From Flavobacterium aquaticum (GTDB lineage Bacteria > Bacteroidota > Bacteroidia > Flavobacteriales > Flavobacteriaceae), in the NCBI RefSeq assembly GCF_003259835.1, contig NZ_QLMI01000007.1, forward strand, positions 118,885 to 182,884: a DNA stretch of 64,000 nucleotides, given 5' to 3'. Below the pieces are notes generated by a model that searched no databases, was not told the origin of the DNA, and worked only from the letters and a program-made list of their open reading frames with translations. Positions 27,395 to 36,997 of the stretch are shown here, one piece after another. Both the position numbers and the translations under genes were made by a program. The first letter of the stretch is position 1. Every line of letters starts with the position of its first letter.

Positions 27395-28114
27395 ATGAAA
27401 ACTATAAAATCAATTGTAACACTTTTCGTTTTAACTTTAGCTTTTACAACAGTTTCATGTGATAATGAGCCTGTAGATCCAGATTTAGAAATTGGTGGTG
27501 GTGGCGGAGGTTCATCTTCAGGAGATTATTGGCCAACTGCAATTAATAACGAATGGATAATGGAACGCGATGGTGTTGAATTAGATCCTATAAAAATAAT
27601 TGGAACAGGAAATTTTGGAGGACAAACCTATTACAAATTTGCTCCTCAATCAGGTTCAGGTTCAGCAGTTTCAGGTTCGGCTACAACTTGGTTAAATAAA
27701 AACAACGGAGTTTATAAACTAAAAACGGATGATTTAGTCATAAATGCTGGCGGTTTAACTGGAACTCAAACAGGTTATGAATATATTGTTTTAAAAGATA
27801 ATATTGCTGTTGGTCAAACATGGAATGGATCTTACACGCAAACAACATCGTACACAGGAATTCCTTCCATTACATTAACAATAAATTATACAGGTACAAT
27901 TTTAGCAAAAAATGTAACTGCAACAGTAGATGGAGAAACTTATAATGATGTAATTAAAGTAAGTTTTGTTCAAAATACTATTATGCCAGGAGCTCCTCCA
28001 TCAACAATAAATTCTGAATATTGGTTTGCAAAAAATGTAGGGATTATTAAATCAGTAACTAATTCTTCAGGAATTATTTATGAGTCTATCTTAATTGATT
28101 ATACTCTTTTTTAA
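27395..28114 (+). CDS. Putative lipoprotein, unknown function
   Basis: A 239-residue exported lipoprotein with lipobox TVSC (Cys at about residue 22) followed by acidic residues and a Gly/Ser linker (LEIGGGGGGSSSGDYWP). The rest is beta-rich: WPTAINNEWIMERDG, GQTYYKFAP, WLNKNNGVYKL, VGQTWNGSYTQ, SEYWFAKNVGIIKS. This pattern resembles the single-domain lipoproteins with a WxxxxNEW start that are frequent in Flavobacterium. No enzyme motif is visible. It has its own promoter and terminator. Confidence 0.75.
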   Translation: MKTIKSIVTLFVLTLAFTTVSCDNEPVDPDLEIGGGGGGSSSGDYWPTAINNEWIMERDGVELDPIKIIGTGNFGGQTYYKFAPQSGSGSAVSGSATTWLNKNNGVYKLKTDDLVINAGGLTGTQTGYEYIVLKDNIAVGQTWNGSYTQTTSYTGIPSITLTINYTGTILAKNVTATVDGETYNDVIKVSFVQNTIMPGAPPSTINSEYWFAKNVGIIKSVTNSSGIIYESILIDYTLF

Positions 28115-28137
28115 AAACTAAAGTGAAATATATACAG

Positions 28138-28166
28138 AATCCCGAATTAACACTTCGGGATTTTTT
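28138..28166 (+). terminator. Intrinsic terminator
   Basis: Stem AATCCCGAA (28138-28146) / TTCGGGATT (28154-28162) followed by T-run, after the lipoprotein gene. Confidence 0.85.
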
Positions 28167-28254
28167 ATGGCATACAAATTGACCTACTAGAATTGAAATA
28201 GTGATTTAAATTTATTTTATGGTTTGATTATCAATAAAATAACGCCTTAATGCG

Positions 28255-28262
28255 TAACTTTG
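28255..28262 (+). promoter_or_regulatory. Putative -7 element of lon
   Basis: TAACTTTG matches TAnnTTTG, 49 bases before the lon ATG. TTTG at 28223-28226 is 28 bases away, longer than usual, so the -33 box is uncertain. No other heat-shock operator was recognised. Confidence 0.4.
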
Positions 28263-28311
28263 AATACTATTTCAAAATAAAATTACTGACAAAAAGACCA
28301 TAAATATTATT

Positions 28312-30774
28312 ATGCCGAATCAAAAAATACTAGCGCTTGACAATTTGTCACTTCAAGAAATGGATCCAGATGCGGAATTGATTCCGTTAATGACGCCTGA
28401 AGATGAAGAAGAAATGAACAACGAGGCTTTGCCTGAAGATATCGCCATTTTACCTTTACGAAATACCGTTTTATTCCCAGGAGTGGTTATTCCAATTACT
28501 GCCGGAAGAGATAAATCGATTAAATTAATTAATGATGCCAATGCGAAAGGTAAAATCATTGGTGTGGTAGCACAAATTGATGAAAACGTAGAAGAACCAA
28601 CTCCAAATGACGTACATCACATTGGAACTGTGGCTCGTATCATGCGAGTTTTAAAAATGCCTGATGGAAATACAACCGTTATTCTTCAAGGTAAAAAACG
28701 TTTTGAAGTAGAAGCGTTTACGCAAGAAGAACCTTATTTGAGAGCCAAAATCAAAGAGGTTACCGAGGAGCGTCCAGATGATAAAAATGTCGAGTTCAAG
28801 GCGATTGTAGATTCTATTAAGGAATTGGCAATCCAAATTATCAAGGAAAGTCCAAATATCCCAACAGAAGCTACTTTTGCAATCAAAAATATCGAAAGTA
28901 ATCCGTTTTTGATCAATTTTGTTTCTTCTAACATGAATCTTTCGGTAGAAGAAAAACAAGAATTACTATCGATTCCAAATTTAAAAGATAGAGCGCTTGA
29001 AACTTTGCGTTTCATGAACTTAGAGCTTCAAAAATTAGAAGTTCGCAACGATATTCAATCAAAAGTTCGTTTCGATTTAGACCAACAACAACGCGAATAT
29101 TTCTTACAGCAACAAATGAAAACTATTCAAGAAGAATTGGGGGGCGTTTCGTATGAAGCTGAAATTGAAGAAATGCGCGCCAAAGGGAAAAAGAAGAAAT
29201 GGGATGATAAAACAGCGCAACATTTCGAAAAAGAATTGTCTAAGCTGCAACGTACCAATCCAAATTCACCTGATTTTGGTATCCAACGCAATTATATTGA
29301 GTTGTTTTTAGAATTGCCTTGGAATGAATTTACCAAAGATAATTTCGATTTAAAACGTGCTCAAAAAATTCTGGATAGAGACCATTATGGTTTAGAAGAT
29401 GTAAAGAAACGTATTGTTGAACATTTGGCAGTTTTAAAGCTTCGTAACGACATGAAATCGCCAATTCTATGTTTATACGGACCTCCAGGAGTTGGTAAAA
29501 CGTCAATTGGGAAATCTATTGCAGAAGCTTTAGGAAGAGAATATATCAGAATGTCGTTAGGCGGTTTACGTGATGAAGCGGAAATACGTGGTCACAGAAA
29601 AACGTATATCGGAGCTATGCCAGGAAGAATTCTACAAAATATTAAAAAAGCAAAAACATCAAATCCGGTATTTGTTTTAGATGAGATTGATAAATTATCG
29701 TCAAGTCATAATGGTGATCCATCTTCGGCTTTATTGGAAGTTTTGGATCCAGAGCAAAACAAAGAATTCCATGATAATTTCTTGGAATTAGGGTATGATT
29801 TATCAAAAGTGATGTTCATTGCGACTTCGAATAGTTTGTCAACCATTCAACCAGCACTTCGTGATCGTATGGAAATCATCGAAATGACAGGTTATACGAT
29901 TGAAGAGAAAACGGAAATCGCTAAAACACACTTGTTACCAAAACAATTAAAAGAACACGGATTAACCGCTAAAGATTTACAAATAGGTAAAAAGCAATTA
30001 GAAAAAATCGTAGTAGGTTACACGCGTGAATCAGGTGTTCGTGGTTTAGAAAAGAAAATCGCTCAAATGGTACGTCATGCTGCAAAATCAATTGCCATGG
30101 AAGAGCCATATAACGTAAAAGTTTCGGATGCTGATATTTTAGAAGTATTGAAATCACCAAGAATGGAGCGTGATAAATACGAAAATAACGATGTGGCTGG
30201 AGTTGTTACAGGTTTAGCTTGGACATCAGTTGGTGGTGATATTTTATTTATCGAATCCTTAATCTCAAAAGGAAAAGGAGCTATGACGATGACAGGTAAT
30301 TTAGGAACTGTAATGAAAGAATCGGTTACGATTGCTTTGGAATACATTCGTGCTAATGCGGAATTCTTAGGAATTGATCCGGAAGTTTTAAATAATTATA
30401 ACATTCACATTCACGTTCCAGAAGGAGCAACGCCAAAAGACGGACCAAGTGCTGGAATTGCCATGTTGACCTCGATGGTGTCTTCTTTCACCCAAAAACG
30501 AGTGAAAAAACACATCGCCATGACAGGAGAAATTACACTTCGTGGAAAAGTATTGCCAGTCGGCGGAATCAAAGAAAAGATTCTAGCTGCGAAAAGAGCA
30601 AACATCAAAGAAATCATTTTGTGTAAGGAAAACAAACGTGATATAGAAGAAATCAAAGCGGATTATATCGAAGGATTAACATTCCATTACGTTGATCGAA
30701 TGAGCGAAGTTTTAGACATTGCCATTACGAATCAAAAGGTGAAAAACGCTAAAGTTTTAGAAAGTAAAAAGTAA
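28312..30774 (+). CDS. lon: ATP-dependent endopeptidase Lon
   Basis: An 820-residue AAA+ protease that degrades misfolded and regulatory proteins in the cytoplasm. The order is N-terminal substrate domain (about 40-240; [16 protein letters not shown]), coiled region, AAA+ module with Walker [10 protein letters not shown] (about 390) and Walker [11 protein letters not shown], and the protease domain with catalytic Ser in DGPSAGIAM (about 713) and Lys in GIKEK (about 756). All key residues are present and the length is normal. Gene order lon-porQ-(small gene)-cmk follows on the same strand. Confidence 0.97.
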   Translation: MPNQKILALDNLSLQEMDPDAELIPLMTPEDEEEMNNEALPEDIAILPLRNTVLFPGVVIPITAGRDKSIKLINDANAKGKIIGVVAQIDENVEEPTPNDVHHIGTVARIMRVLKMPDGNTTVILQGKKRFEVEAFTQEEPYLRAKIKEVTEERPDDKNVEFKAIVDSIKELAIQIIKESPNIPTEATFAIKNIESNPFLINFVSSNMNLSVEEKQELLSIPNLKDRALETLRFMNLELQKLEVRNDIQSKVRFDLDQQQREYFLQQQMKTIQEELGGVSYEAEIEEMRAKGKKKKWDDKTAQHFEKELSKLQRTNPNSPDFGIQRNYIELFLELPWNEFTKDNFDLKRAQKILDRDHYGLEDVKKRIVEHLAVLKLRNDMKSPILCLYGPPGVGKTSIGKSIAEALGREYIRMSLGGLRDEAEIRGHRKTYIGAMPGRILQNIKKAKTSNPVFVLDEIDKLSSSHNGDPSSALLEVLDPEQNKEFHDNFLELGYDLSKVMFIATSNSLSTIQPALRDRMEIIEMTGYTIEEKTEIAKTHLLPKQLKEHGLTAKDLQIGKKQLEKIVVGYTRESGVRGLEKKIAQMVRHAAKSIAMEEPYNVKVSDADILEVLKSPRMERDKYENNDVAGVVTGLAWTSVGGDILFIESLISKGKGAMTMTGNLGTVMKESVTIALEYIRANAEFLGIDPEVLNNYNIHIHVPEGATPKDGPSAGIAMLTSMVSSFTQKRVKKHIAMTGEITLRGKVLPVGGIKEKILAAKRANIKEIILCKENKRDIEEIKADYIEGLTFHYVDRMSEVLDIAITNQKVKNAKVLESKK

Positions 30775-30794
30775 ATTCACAAGAATTAGAATAG

Positions 30795-30833
30795 GAACTC
30801 TCAATAATTCATTTATTGGGAGTTCTTTTTTTG
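30795..30833 (+). terminator. Intrinsic terminator after lon
   Basis: Stem GAACTCTCAATAA (30795-30807) / TTATTGGGAGTTC (30813-30825), mostly paired with one G-T type position, followed by T-run. Confidence 0.85.
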
Positions 30834-30894
30834 TTTCCTAACCGATATAATTTTATCTTCGCAGTTGCGTTATAAGTAAGATTAACACCAAAAA

Positions 30895-31914
30895 ATGCTA
30901 AGAAAACTCGTATTACTACTCTCATTTCTACTATCGGCTGTATCTTTTAGCCAAATAGGAGGTAAAGCAGTATATCAGTTTTTGAACTTAGCGCAATCAC
31001 CACGACAAGCCGCTTTAGGTGGAAAAACGGTTACAGTTGTCGATTATGACGTAAATCAAGCGTTTTATAATCCAGCTACAATTAATGCCGAAATGCACAA
31101 AAGATTATCGGTAAATTATGGAAGTTATTTTGGAGAAGTTTCTTATGGAACAGCCGCTTATGCGTATACTTACGACCGACATTTGCAAACGTTTCATGCC
31201 GGAATAAGTTATGTTAATTACGGAACTTTTGAAGGACGCGATGAACTAGGAAATTTAACTTCTGATTTTACAGGAAGTGAAGCCGCATTGTCAGTAGGGT
31301 ATGCCTATAATATTCCTTGGACCGATATGTTTGTGGGCGCCAATGCAAAATTAATCTCATCCACTTTAGAAAGCTATAATTCTTGGGGAGCCGCTGTAGA
31401 TTTAGGATTTTTGTATGTGGATTACGACAATGATATCAATTACGGATTAACGGTTAGAAATTTAGGTTTTCAAATCAAACCATACGAAGATACGAATGAG
31501 AAATTACCTTTAGCCATTGATGCTGGAATTTCGCAATTAATGGAAAATGTACCTATTCGTTGGCACATGACTTTTGAAAATTTACAACAATGGAATATTG
31601 CTTTTTCCAATCCAAATAGAGCAGAAGGCAGTTTAGATGGTGGTTCGGAAGAAGAAAAAGTATCTTTTTTTAATAACGCTTTACGACATGTAATTTTAGG
31701 TGCAGAATTATTTCCAGAAAAAGGTTTTAATATTCGATTGGGTTATAATTTTAGAAGAAGCGAAGAGTTACGAATTTTAGAACAACGTAATTTCTCAGGA
31801 ATATCAGTTGGTTTTGGATTGCGATTTGGAAAAGTGAAATTTGATTATTCGTATTCCAGATATACAGTGGCGGCCAATACCAGTTTATTTGGTTTGATGA
31901 TTGATTTGGAGTAG
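30895..31914 (+). CDS. porQ: Type IX secretion system protein PorQ
   Basis: A 339-residue outer-membrane beta-barrel protein of the PorV/PorQ (FadL-like) type. PorQ anchors the sortase-like attachment complex of the T9SS, with PorU, PorV and PorZ in Porphyromonas. Evidence is a signal peptide (ending SFSQ), the N-terminal GGKAVYQFLNLAQSPRQAALGGKT split here as GGKAVYQFL and QSPRQAALGG, DVNQAFYNPATIN, and repeated barrel strands to the end (FGLRFGKVKFDYSYSRY). Its place next to cmk is typical for Bacteroidota. It is relevant to the secreted endonuclease at 9 kb. Confidence 0.9.
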   Translation: MLRKLVLLLSFLLSAVSFSQIGGKAVYQFLNLAQSPRQAALGGKTVTVVDYDVNQAFYNPATINAEMHKRLSVNYGSYFGEVSYGTAAYAYTYDRHLQTFHAGISYVNYGTFEGRDELGNLTSDFTGSEAALSVGYAYNIPWTDMFVGANAKLISSTLESYNSWGAAVDLGFLYVDYDNDINYGLTVRNLGFQIKPYEDTNEKLPLAIDAGISQLMENVPIRWHMTFENLQQWNIAFSNPNRAEGSLDGGSEEEKVSFFNNALRHVILGAELFPEKGFNIRLGYNFRRSEELRILEQRNFSGISVGFGLRFGKVKFDYSYSRYTVAANTSLFGLMIDLE

Positions 31915-32003
31915 AAATGAGTGATTAGTGAAAAGTAATTAGTGATTAGCTTAAATGCATTTCATTATTACTAGGCTAATTTAAATTTAATAGAGGATTA
32001 TTT

Positions 32004-32405
32004 ATGAGAAATTTTATATTACTAATCTTGTCATTTTTAGTTTTTTCTTGTGCTGAATTAAACAAAGATTATGCATTTAAGGGGAAAGATATTAATAAGG
32101 CAGAAGATGGTTCTCCTATGCATCATCCAAATTATGATTCTGTTGCAAAGTATGGTCCAGAAATAAGAAATTTAGAAAAACAAGTTTTGACTGATTCAAC
32201 TGTAATTAAGTTTAATGTTTATTCAGATTGTTGTCAAAATCCAATGGATGATGTGAAATATTCTAATGATACAATATATGTTAACCCTTCATTTGAATCA
32301 GGACCATTATGTGACTCATATTGTGAATATTTGTTTGAATATCATTTTTCAAATAAAGCAATCAAGAATAAAAATATTATTGTAAGATTAAATTATGTAG
32401 ATTAG
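32004..32405 (+). CDS. Small putative lipoprotein, unknown function
   Basis: A 133-residue exported protein with lipobox VFSC (Cys at about residue 16). It contains five further cysteines in pairs (SDCCQNP and LCDSYCEYLFEYHF), suggesting disulfides or metal binding. I do not recognise the family. It sits between porQ and cmk, which are usually adjacent, and its reading frame is more AT-rich than its neighbours, so it may be a later insertion. The intergenic DNA before it (31915-31980) contains degenerate AGTGATTAGTGAAAAGT-like repeats. Confidence 0.65.
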   Translation: MRNFILLILSFLVFSCAELNKDYAFKGKDINKAEDGSPMHHPNYDSVAKYGPEIRNLEKQVLTDSTVIKFNVYSDCCQNPMDDVKYSNDTIYVNPSFESGPLCDSYCEYLFEYHFSNKAIKNKNIIVRLNYVD

Positions 32406-32426
32406 ATATTCTACATTTAAATAAAA

Positions 32427-33110
32427 ATGAAAAAAATTACCATAGCAATAGACGGTTTTTCGTCAACAGGAAAAAGCACATTGGCTAAGCAATTGGCTGC
32501 AGCATTGGGTTACGTGTATGTAGATACGGGTGCGATGTATCGCGCTGTGGCATATTTTGCTATGCAACATAACTTGGTTTCTGAAACGCATTTAGATAAA
32601 TCAGGTTTGGTGGCTCAATTGCCAAATATCAATTTGCGTTTTCAATTCAATCCAACTTTAGGATTTGCCGAAATGTATTTAAATAACGAAAACATCGAAA
32701 ACCAAATCAGAACAATTGAAGTTTCGCGTATGGTAAGTAAAGTGGCTGAAATTTCAGAAGTTCGGGCCAAATTAGTAGAACAACAACAAGCCATGGGCAA
32801 AGACAAAGGCATTGTAATGGATGGAAGAGACATCGGAACCGTTGTTTTTCCTGATGCTGAATTGAAATTATTCATGACGGCAAGTTCAAAAACCAGAGCA
32901 CAACGTCGTTTTGACGAATTAGTTGAAAAAGGACAACATATTACTTTCGAGGACGTACTTCAAAACGTTGAAGAACGCGATTACATTGATACGCACAGAG
33001 AGGATTCTCCACTTGTAAAAGCGGATGATGCTATTGAAATTGATAATTCTAGCTTGACAAAAAAAGAGCAATTTGAATTGGTATTAAATTTGGTAAAAGA
33101 GAAATTATAA
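32427..33110 (+). CDS. cmk: (d)CMP kinase
   Basis: A 227-residue kinase phosphorylating CMP and dCMP for nucleotide synthesis. Motifs: P-loop DGFSSTGKSTLAKQLA, YVDTGAMYRAVAYFA, the nucleotide-binding GIVMDGRDIGTVVFPDAELK and RRFDELVEKG, then RDYIDTHREDSPL. The length is normal. It starts 21 bases after the small lipoprotein gene and is probably co-transcribed with porQ. Confidence 0.96.
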   Translation: MKKITIAIDGFSSTGKSTLAKQLAAALGYVYVDTGAMYRAVAYFAMQHNLVSETHLDKSGLVAQLPNINLRFQFNPTLGFAEMYLNNENIENQIRTIEVSRMVSKVAEISEVRAKLVEQQQAMGKDKGIVMDGRDIGTVVFPDAELKLFMTASSKTRAQRRFDELVEKGQHITFEDVLQNVEERDYIDTHREDSPLVKADDAIEIDNSSLTKKEQFELVLNLVKEKL

Positions 33111-33131
33111 ATAACTTAAACAAATAACAAC

Positions 33132-33596
33132 ATGAAATTTTTAAGCAATTCTTTAAAGGTAACTTTCTTACTATTATCGGTTTTATTTTTAAATGGTTGT
33201 AGTAGTGATGGAGACAGTGACGAAACATCTGCAAATATAGAAGGTGTTTGGCAATTAGGAAAAATGTATGGTACAGCCAATTACACAGGAATGAATGCCA
33301 ATTTAGAAGGTGACTCAGAGGGAACTATGGAGTTTAAATCTGATGGAACTTATGATAATAATATTATAAGTGCATATTTAACCGTTTCGATTCCTGCTAT
33401 GAATTATTCTGAAACAACTCCCATTGAAGCATCTTCAACGACAGGAGATTATTATTATGACCAAACAACTGATGATTTAGAAATTGATGGCGAAATGTCG
33501 AAAGTAGTAGTTTTGAATGCTAATTTTATGAAAATTAAAACATTAATCAACGATAGCGGTGTAACAGGCGAACTTTTTACCGAATATCACCGATAA
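33132..33596 (+). CDS. Lipocalin-like lipoprotein
   Basis: A 154-residue lipoprotein with lipobox LNGC (Cys at about residue 23) followed by SSDGDSDE; acidic residues after the Cys are the export signal that sends Bacteroidota lipoproteins to the cell surface. The body follows the small lipocalin-like barrel pattern: IEGVWQLGKM near the start, then GTMEFKSDGTYDN and a late DDLEIDGEMSKVVVLN. Such domains bind small hydrophobic molecules, but nothing specific can be said here. It follows cmk by 21 bases and ends at a terminator shared with mlaD. Confidence 0.75.
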   Translation: MKFLSNSLKVTFLLLSVLFLNGCSSDGDSDETSANIEGVWQLGKMYGTANYTGMNANLEGDSEGTMEFKSDGTYDNNIISAYLTVSIPAMNYSETTPIEASSTTGDYYYDQTTDDLEIDGEMSKVVVLNANFMKIKTLINDSGVTGELFTEYHR

Positions 33597-33610
33597 TTAA
33601 AAAGCATATG

Positions 33611-33646
33611 AAAAAGGCTGTCACTTTAAAATGACAGCCTTTTTTT
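33611..33646. terminator. Bidirectional terminator
   Basis: Stem AGGCTGTCA (33615-33623) / TGACAGCCT (33632-33640) with A-run and T-run on either side, between the converging lipocalin and mlaD genes. Confidence 0.9.
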
Positions 33647-34622
33647 AATTTGTTTTCTTTTTGGCTTTCTCTTTTTCTTGTTTTTTGAAGTAACCTCTAA
33701 ACAAGAAATTGTGTTTTAAAGCTTCTAAATCTTCATTTAGTTTGATGCTCGCTTTGTTGATGTTGGTAATTGTAGAATCAATTTGTTTTACCAATTTAGG
33801 ATCATTCGAAAGGTAATTTATCGCTCCTTTTCCATCTTTTACATTGGTAATGGTGGCATTTAAATTGGTCACTACTTTATCAATTTCATTGCTTGATTTT
33901 TCTAAATTGATTATAATTTTCTTCATTCGATTGGCCACAACTGTATCGTTTAAAGTGCCGATAACATTGTCTTTTCGGTTTAAATCGGTGATTAATTTGT
34001 TCAGATTCGCTACCGATTCCGAAGTTCCTTTAGAAGTTTGTCTCAAATAACTCATGGTGGCTTTCAAATCTTGCGCCATAAGTGTATCTCGTATCAAAAG
34101 CCCAACGGTTCCGTTTCCTTGTGTGATTTCTTGTGTGATTTTTAATAAATCAGCGGTTAACATGGCGGCATTTTCATTGGTTACATTTAAAGTCTCAAGC
34201 ATCGCATCAGTTCCAATTCGGCTATAGGATTGAATGGTGTCGCCATTTTCAACTTTTTGAGTAGCTCCTTTTCCCGGAATAATATTGATAATCATGTTGC
34301 CCACCAAACCATCCGAACTAATCGTAGCAATCGCATTTTTCTTAATGTGTTCCATAATTTTGTTATCAATAATCATATGAACACTAATAGTGGTATCGTT
34401 AATCATTTCGATTTCTTTCACCGTACCAATATCAATTCCAGCATAGCGAACGTTGTTTCCGGGTTGCAATCCGTTTACATTTACAAAAACTGCTTTCAAA
34501 TGCGAAGTATTGCCAAACATATTTTGCTTGTTTCCAATAAAATAAATTGCGGCTAAGAATACCAATGTTCCAATGATAACAAAGATTCCGAGTTGTATTT
34601 TTTGAGAATTTGATTTTTCCAT
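33645..34622 (-). CDS. mlaD: MCE-family lipid transport protein (MlaD-like)
   Basis: A 325-residue protein with one N-terminal membrane helix (LGIFVIIGTLVFLAAIYFIG), an MCE domain (about 35-115; VFVNVNGLQPGNNVRYAGIDIG) and a long helical C-terminal part (about 150-325) of the kind that forms a tunnel or needle in related MCE proteins. It is the periplasmic substrate-binding hexamer of the Mla-type phospholipid transporter. It lies 7 bases after mlaF in an mlaE-mlaF-mlaD operon. The symbol is by operon analogy; MlaA and MlaC equivalents are not nearby. Confidence 0.87.
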   Translation of the reverse strand: MEKSNSQKIQLGIFVIIGTLVFLAAIYFIGNKQNMFGNTSHLKAVFVNVNGLQPGNNVRYAGIDIGTVKEIEMINDTTISVHMIIDNKIMEHIKKNAIATISSDGLVGNMIINIIPGKGATQKVENGDTIQSYSRIGTDAMLETLNVTNENAAMLTADLLKITQEITQGNGTVGLLIRDTLMAQDLKATMSYLRQTSKGTSESVANLNKLITDLNRKDNVIGTLNDTVVANRMKKIIINLEKSSNEIDKVVTNLNATITNVKDGKGAINYLSNDPKLVKQIDSTITNINKASIKLNEDLEALKHNFLFRGYFKKQEKEKAKKKTN

Positions 34623-34629
34623 TACTAAA

Positions 34630-35376
34630 CTATTTAAAAAATGCTTGTACTTTTGGATCGGTTGAACTGGCTAATTCGTCAAACGTTCCTTCTATATAAT
34701 TCACACCATCAATCAATAAAATCATACGATTGGCAATGACTTTCGCGCAATCCACATCATGCGTGATGATAATCGAAGACGTGTTGTATTGTTTCTGTAT
34801 CGAATTCATCAAAAGTACAATTTCTTTTGACGTAATCGGGTCTAAACCGGTTGTAGGTTCGTCGTATAGGATGATTTTTGGTTTTAAAATCAAGGTTCTA
34901 GCTAAGGCTATTCTTCGTTTCATTCCGCCCGAAAGTTCGTTCGGCATTAAATCAATTGCATGAGCTAATCCAACACTTTCCAAAGCTTCCATAACCAAAG
35001 GCGTAGTATCTTCAATAACGCCAAATTTTTTAGTATGACGACGCAACGGAAACTCTAAATTTTCTCGAACCGACATCGAATCGTACAACGCGCTCCCTTG
35101 AAATAAAAATCCAATTTCGGTGCGTAATTCGTCTAAATCTTCTTGTTCTAGGTTGTTGATTTCCTGATTCATGACTAAAATCGAACCGCTATCAGGTTGT
35201 TCTAAGCCAATCACACATTTAATCATCACCGATTTACCCGAGCCCGATTTTCCCATTACCACTAAATTTTCTCCTTCAAAGAGTTCCAAATCGAAACCAT
35301 TCAAAACCACATTGCTGCCAAATTGCTTGTGCAAATCTTTGATGGTGATAATCGCATTTTTAGTTGGAGTTGTCAT
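34630..35376 (-). CDS. mlaF: ABC transporter ATP-binding protein (MlaF-like)
   Basis: A 248-residue ABC ATPase. Walker A GKSGSGKSVM, Q-loop FLFQGSALYDSMSV, signature LSGGMKRRIALART and Walker B IILYDEPTTGLDP are complete. The SALYDSMSV and GGMKRR variants are typical of the Mla/Mkl subfamily that powers MCE lipid transport. It starts two bases after the mlaE stop and precedes mlaD by 7 bases. Confidence 0.93.
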   Translation of the reverse strand: MTTPTKNAIITIKDLHKQFGSNVVLNGFDLELFEGENLVVMGKSGSGKSVMIKCVIGLEQPDSGSILVMNQEINNLEQEDLDELRTEIGFLFQGSALYDSMSVRENLEFPLRRHTKKFGVIEDTTPLVMEALESVGLAHAIDLMPNELSGGMKRRIALARTLILKPKIILYDEPTTGLDPITSKEIVLLMNSIQKQYNTSSIIITHDVDCAKVIANRMILLIDGVNYIEGTFDELASSTDPKVQAFFK

Positions 35377-35378
35377 GG

Positions 35379-36164
35379 CTACATATCGTAAAAAATGTTC
35401 GTTACAAAAACCGCTACAAAGTCAATAATAAAAAGCAACATAGAAGTATAAACTACCGCTGCATTTGCTGCTTTTCCTACGCCAGCCGTACCTTTTTTAC
35501 AGTTATAACCTTTGTAGCAACCCACTAAACCAATCGCAAACCCAAAAAAGAAGGTTTTGATGGTAGCCGGCACAATATCGCTGTATTCTAAAATATTAAA
35601 AACCTGATTGAAATATAAGGTAAACGACACATTTCCTTTAATGTTTTCTACTAAAAACGAACCGTAAATAGCGATGAAATCGCCTACGATTACAAGTAAC
35701 GGTAACATTAAGGTAGTCGCTAAAATTCTAGTAATGACTAAATATTTGAATGGATTGGTTCCCGAAACTTCCATCGCATCAATTTGTTCGGTTACTTTCA
35801 TGGAACCTAATTCGGCACCAATTCCTGAACCAATTCTTCCAGCGCAAATTAAAGCGGTGATGATGGGACCAATTTCTCGAATAATAGAAACACTCACCAT
35901 AGACGCCATCCATGAAACAGCACCAAATTCCTGCAAAGTAGGGCGCGATTGCAACGTAAATACCAAACCAATGATAAAACCTGTAACGCTAACCAACAAC
36001 AAAGAACGGTTTCCAATGTAAAAACATTGGCGCAACAATTCTTTGAATTCGTAAGGCGGTTTCCAAAATTCTTTGAAAAAGCGTCCTGCAAAGTAGGAGA
36101 GTTCGCCCACTTCGATGAGGAAGTTCTGTAAAGCTTCAGTAAGATTGTCGAAATATTTTTTCAT
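35379..36164 (-). CDS. mlaE: ABC transporter permease (MlaE-like)
   Basis: A 261-residue inner-membrane permease with about five to six hydrophobic segments. Family motifs are TGFIIGLVFTLQ, REIGPIITALICAGRIGSGI, EQIDAMEVSGTNPFKYLV and GCYKGYNCKKGTAGVG. It passes phospholipid between the inner membrane and the MCE protein. It is the first gene of the operon. Its first eleven codons and about 90 bases upstream are duplicated at 36998-37122 (see the repeat). Confidence 0.93.
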   Translation of the reverse strand: MKKYFDNLTEALQNFLIEVGELSYFAGRFFKEFWKPPYEFKELLRQCFYIGNRSLLLVSVTGFIIGLVFTLQSRPTLQEFGAVSWMASMVSVSIIREIGPIITALICAGRIGSGIGAELGSMKVTEQIDAMEVSGTNPFKYLVITRILATTLMLPLLVIVGDFIAIYGSFLVENIKGNVSFTLYFNQVFNILEYSDIVPATIKTFFFGFAIGLVGCYKGYNCKKGTAGVGKAANAAVVYTSMLLFIIDFVAVFVTNIFYDM

Positions 36165-36255
36165 GAAGCATCTTAATTACAATCAAATATAGTGATTTTT
36201 AGTCAGATAAAACATGACATTTGTAAGAGTTGTAGTAAAAAAATGGAGTTGTGTT
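36131..36255 (-). repeat. 125 bp direct repeat, copy A (mlaE 5' end and upstream)
   Basis: This segment covers codons 1-11 of mlaE and the 91 bases before its start. It matches 36998-37122 over 125 bases without gaps and with six mismatches (about 95 percent). This copy belongs to the intact mlaE. Confidence 0.95.
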
Positions 36256-36323
36256 TTGTGTTTGTTTTAGTTTGTGAACACGGATTGTAAATCCGCACTA
36301 TCAAGTTTGGTTAAAATTGTAAA

Positions 36324-36959
36324 TTATAACTTTTTTAAAATTTCGATACCGTTAAAAACTTTTTCAGGACCATATTCCCCATAATAACTGTAAAAATTTC
36401 CATTAGGAGCAATTACAGTACAATTTCCATAACTAAATTGAAAAGGATAAAATAAATTTTTAATAAAACTATCCTTTTCTTTTAACCAATTAATATGAGC
36501 ATATTTGTAGCTATCTAAATGTATTTGTGATTCATCATAAATCCAAAATTGTTTACACTTTACTTTTTTGTGTAATTTTTTAATGTAATTAGGTTGAAGA
36601 ATTGTCCAAAGAGATAAGTTGTTTTCTTTTTTTAAAAGGGGATTGGCAGTAATGTAGTTTATTACAATATATTCATCATTAGCAATTTTTTGTTCATAGT
36701 TTAATTCGAGGTGTTTTTTTAAATTTCCTAAAGCTAAAGTATCTAAGGTATCAAGATTAATTCGGTTTACTAATTTAAAAACTTGTAATGAGTCATAATC
36801 TAAACCAATGGCAAGATTAATGTTGTGATTTTCTAATTTTAAGAATTCTTCTTTAGAAATTTTCTTCCCATTAGTGTCATAAAATTCTTGTTTAATGCTT
36901 TGTGCATTTATATTTAAAGTTTGGATTAGAACGAAAAATATAATTACTTTTTTTATCAT
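36324..36959 (-). CDS. Exported protein of unknown function between direct repeats
   Basis: A 211-residue protein with signal peptide MIKKVIIFFVLIQTLNINAQ. No family was recognised. Visible features are a start-of-mature region SIKQEFYDTNGKKISKEEFL (a pattern seen in small Bacteroidota proteins that read a field and echo it), ITANPLLKKENN, KCKQFWIYDESQIHLDSYKY and a C-terminal GNCTVIAPNGNFYSYYGEYG, with two Cys. The open frame continues 24 codons upstream into the repeat copy and would add MKKYFDNLTEA, the mlaE N-terminus; I rejected that start because the signal peptide begins at 36959. The gene lies wholly between the two repeat copies, which suggests it was acquired. Confidence 0.65.
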   Translation of the reverse strand: MIKKVIIFFVLIQTLNINAQSIKQEFYDTNGKKISKEEFLKLENHNINLAIGLDYDSLQVFKLVNRINLDTLDTLALGNLKKHLELNYEQKIANDEYIVINYITANPLLKKENNLSLWTILQPNYIKKLHKKVKCKQFWIYDESQIHLDSYKYAHINWLKEKDSFIKNLFYPFQFSYGNCTVIAPNGNFYSYYGEYGPEKVFNGIEILKKL

Positions 36960-36997
36960 ATTTATAGAATTTTTAGTTTTAAATAAATCAACAGTAA

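Noticed and set aside
30841..30894. TATCTTCG as a porQ promoter
   Set aside because: It differs from TAnnTTTG at the third base of the TTTG and no -33 box is present; the evidence is too thin to list.
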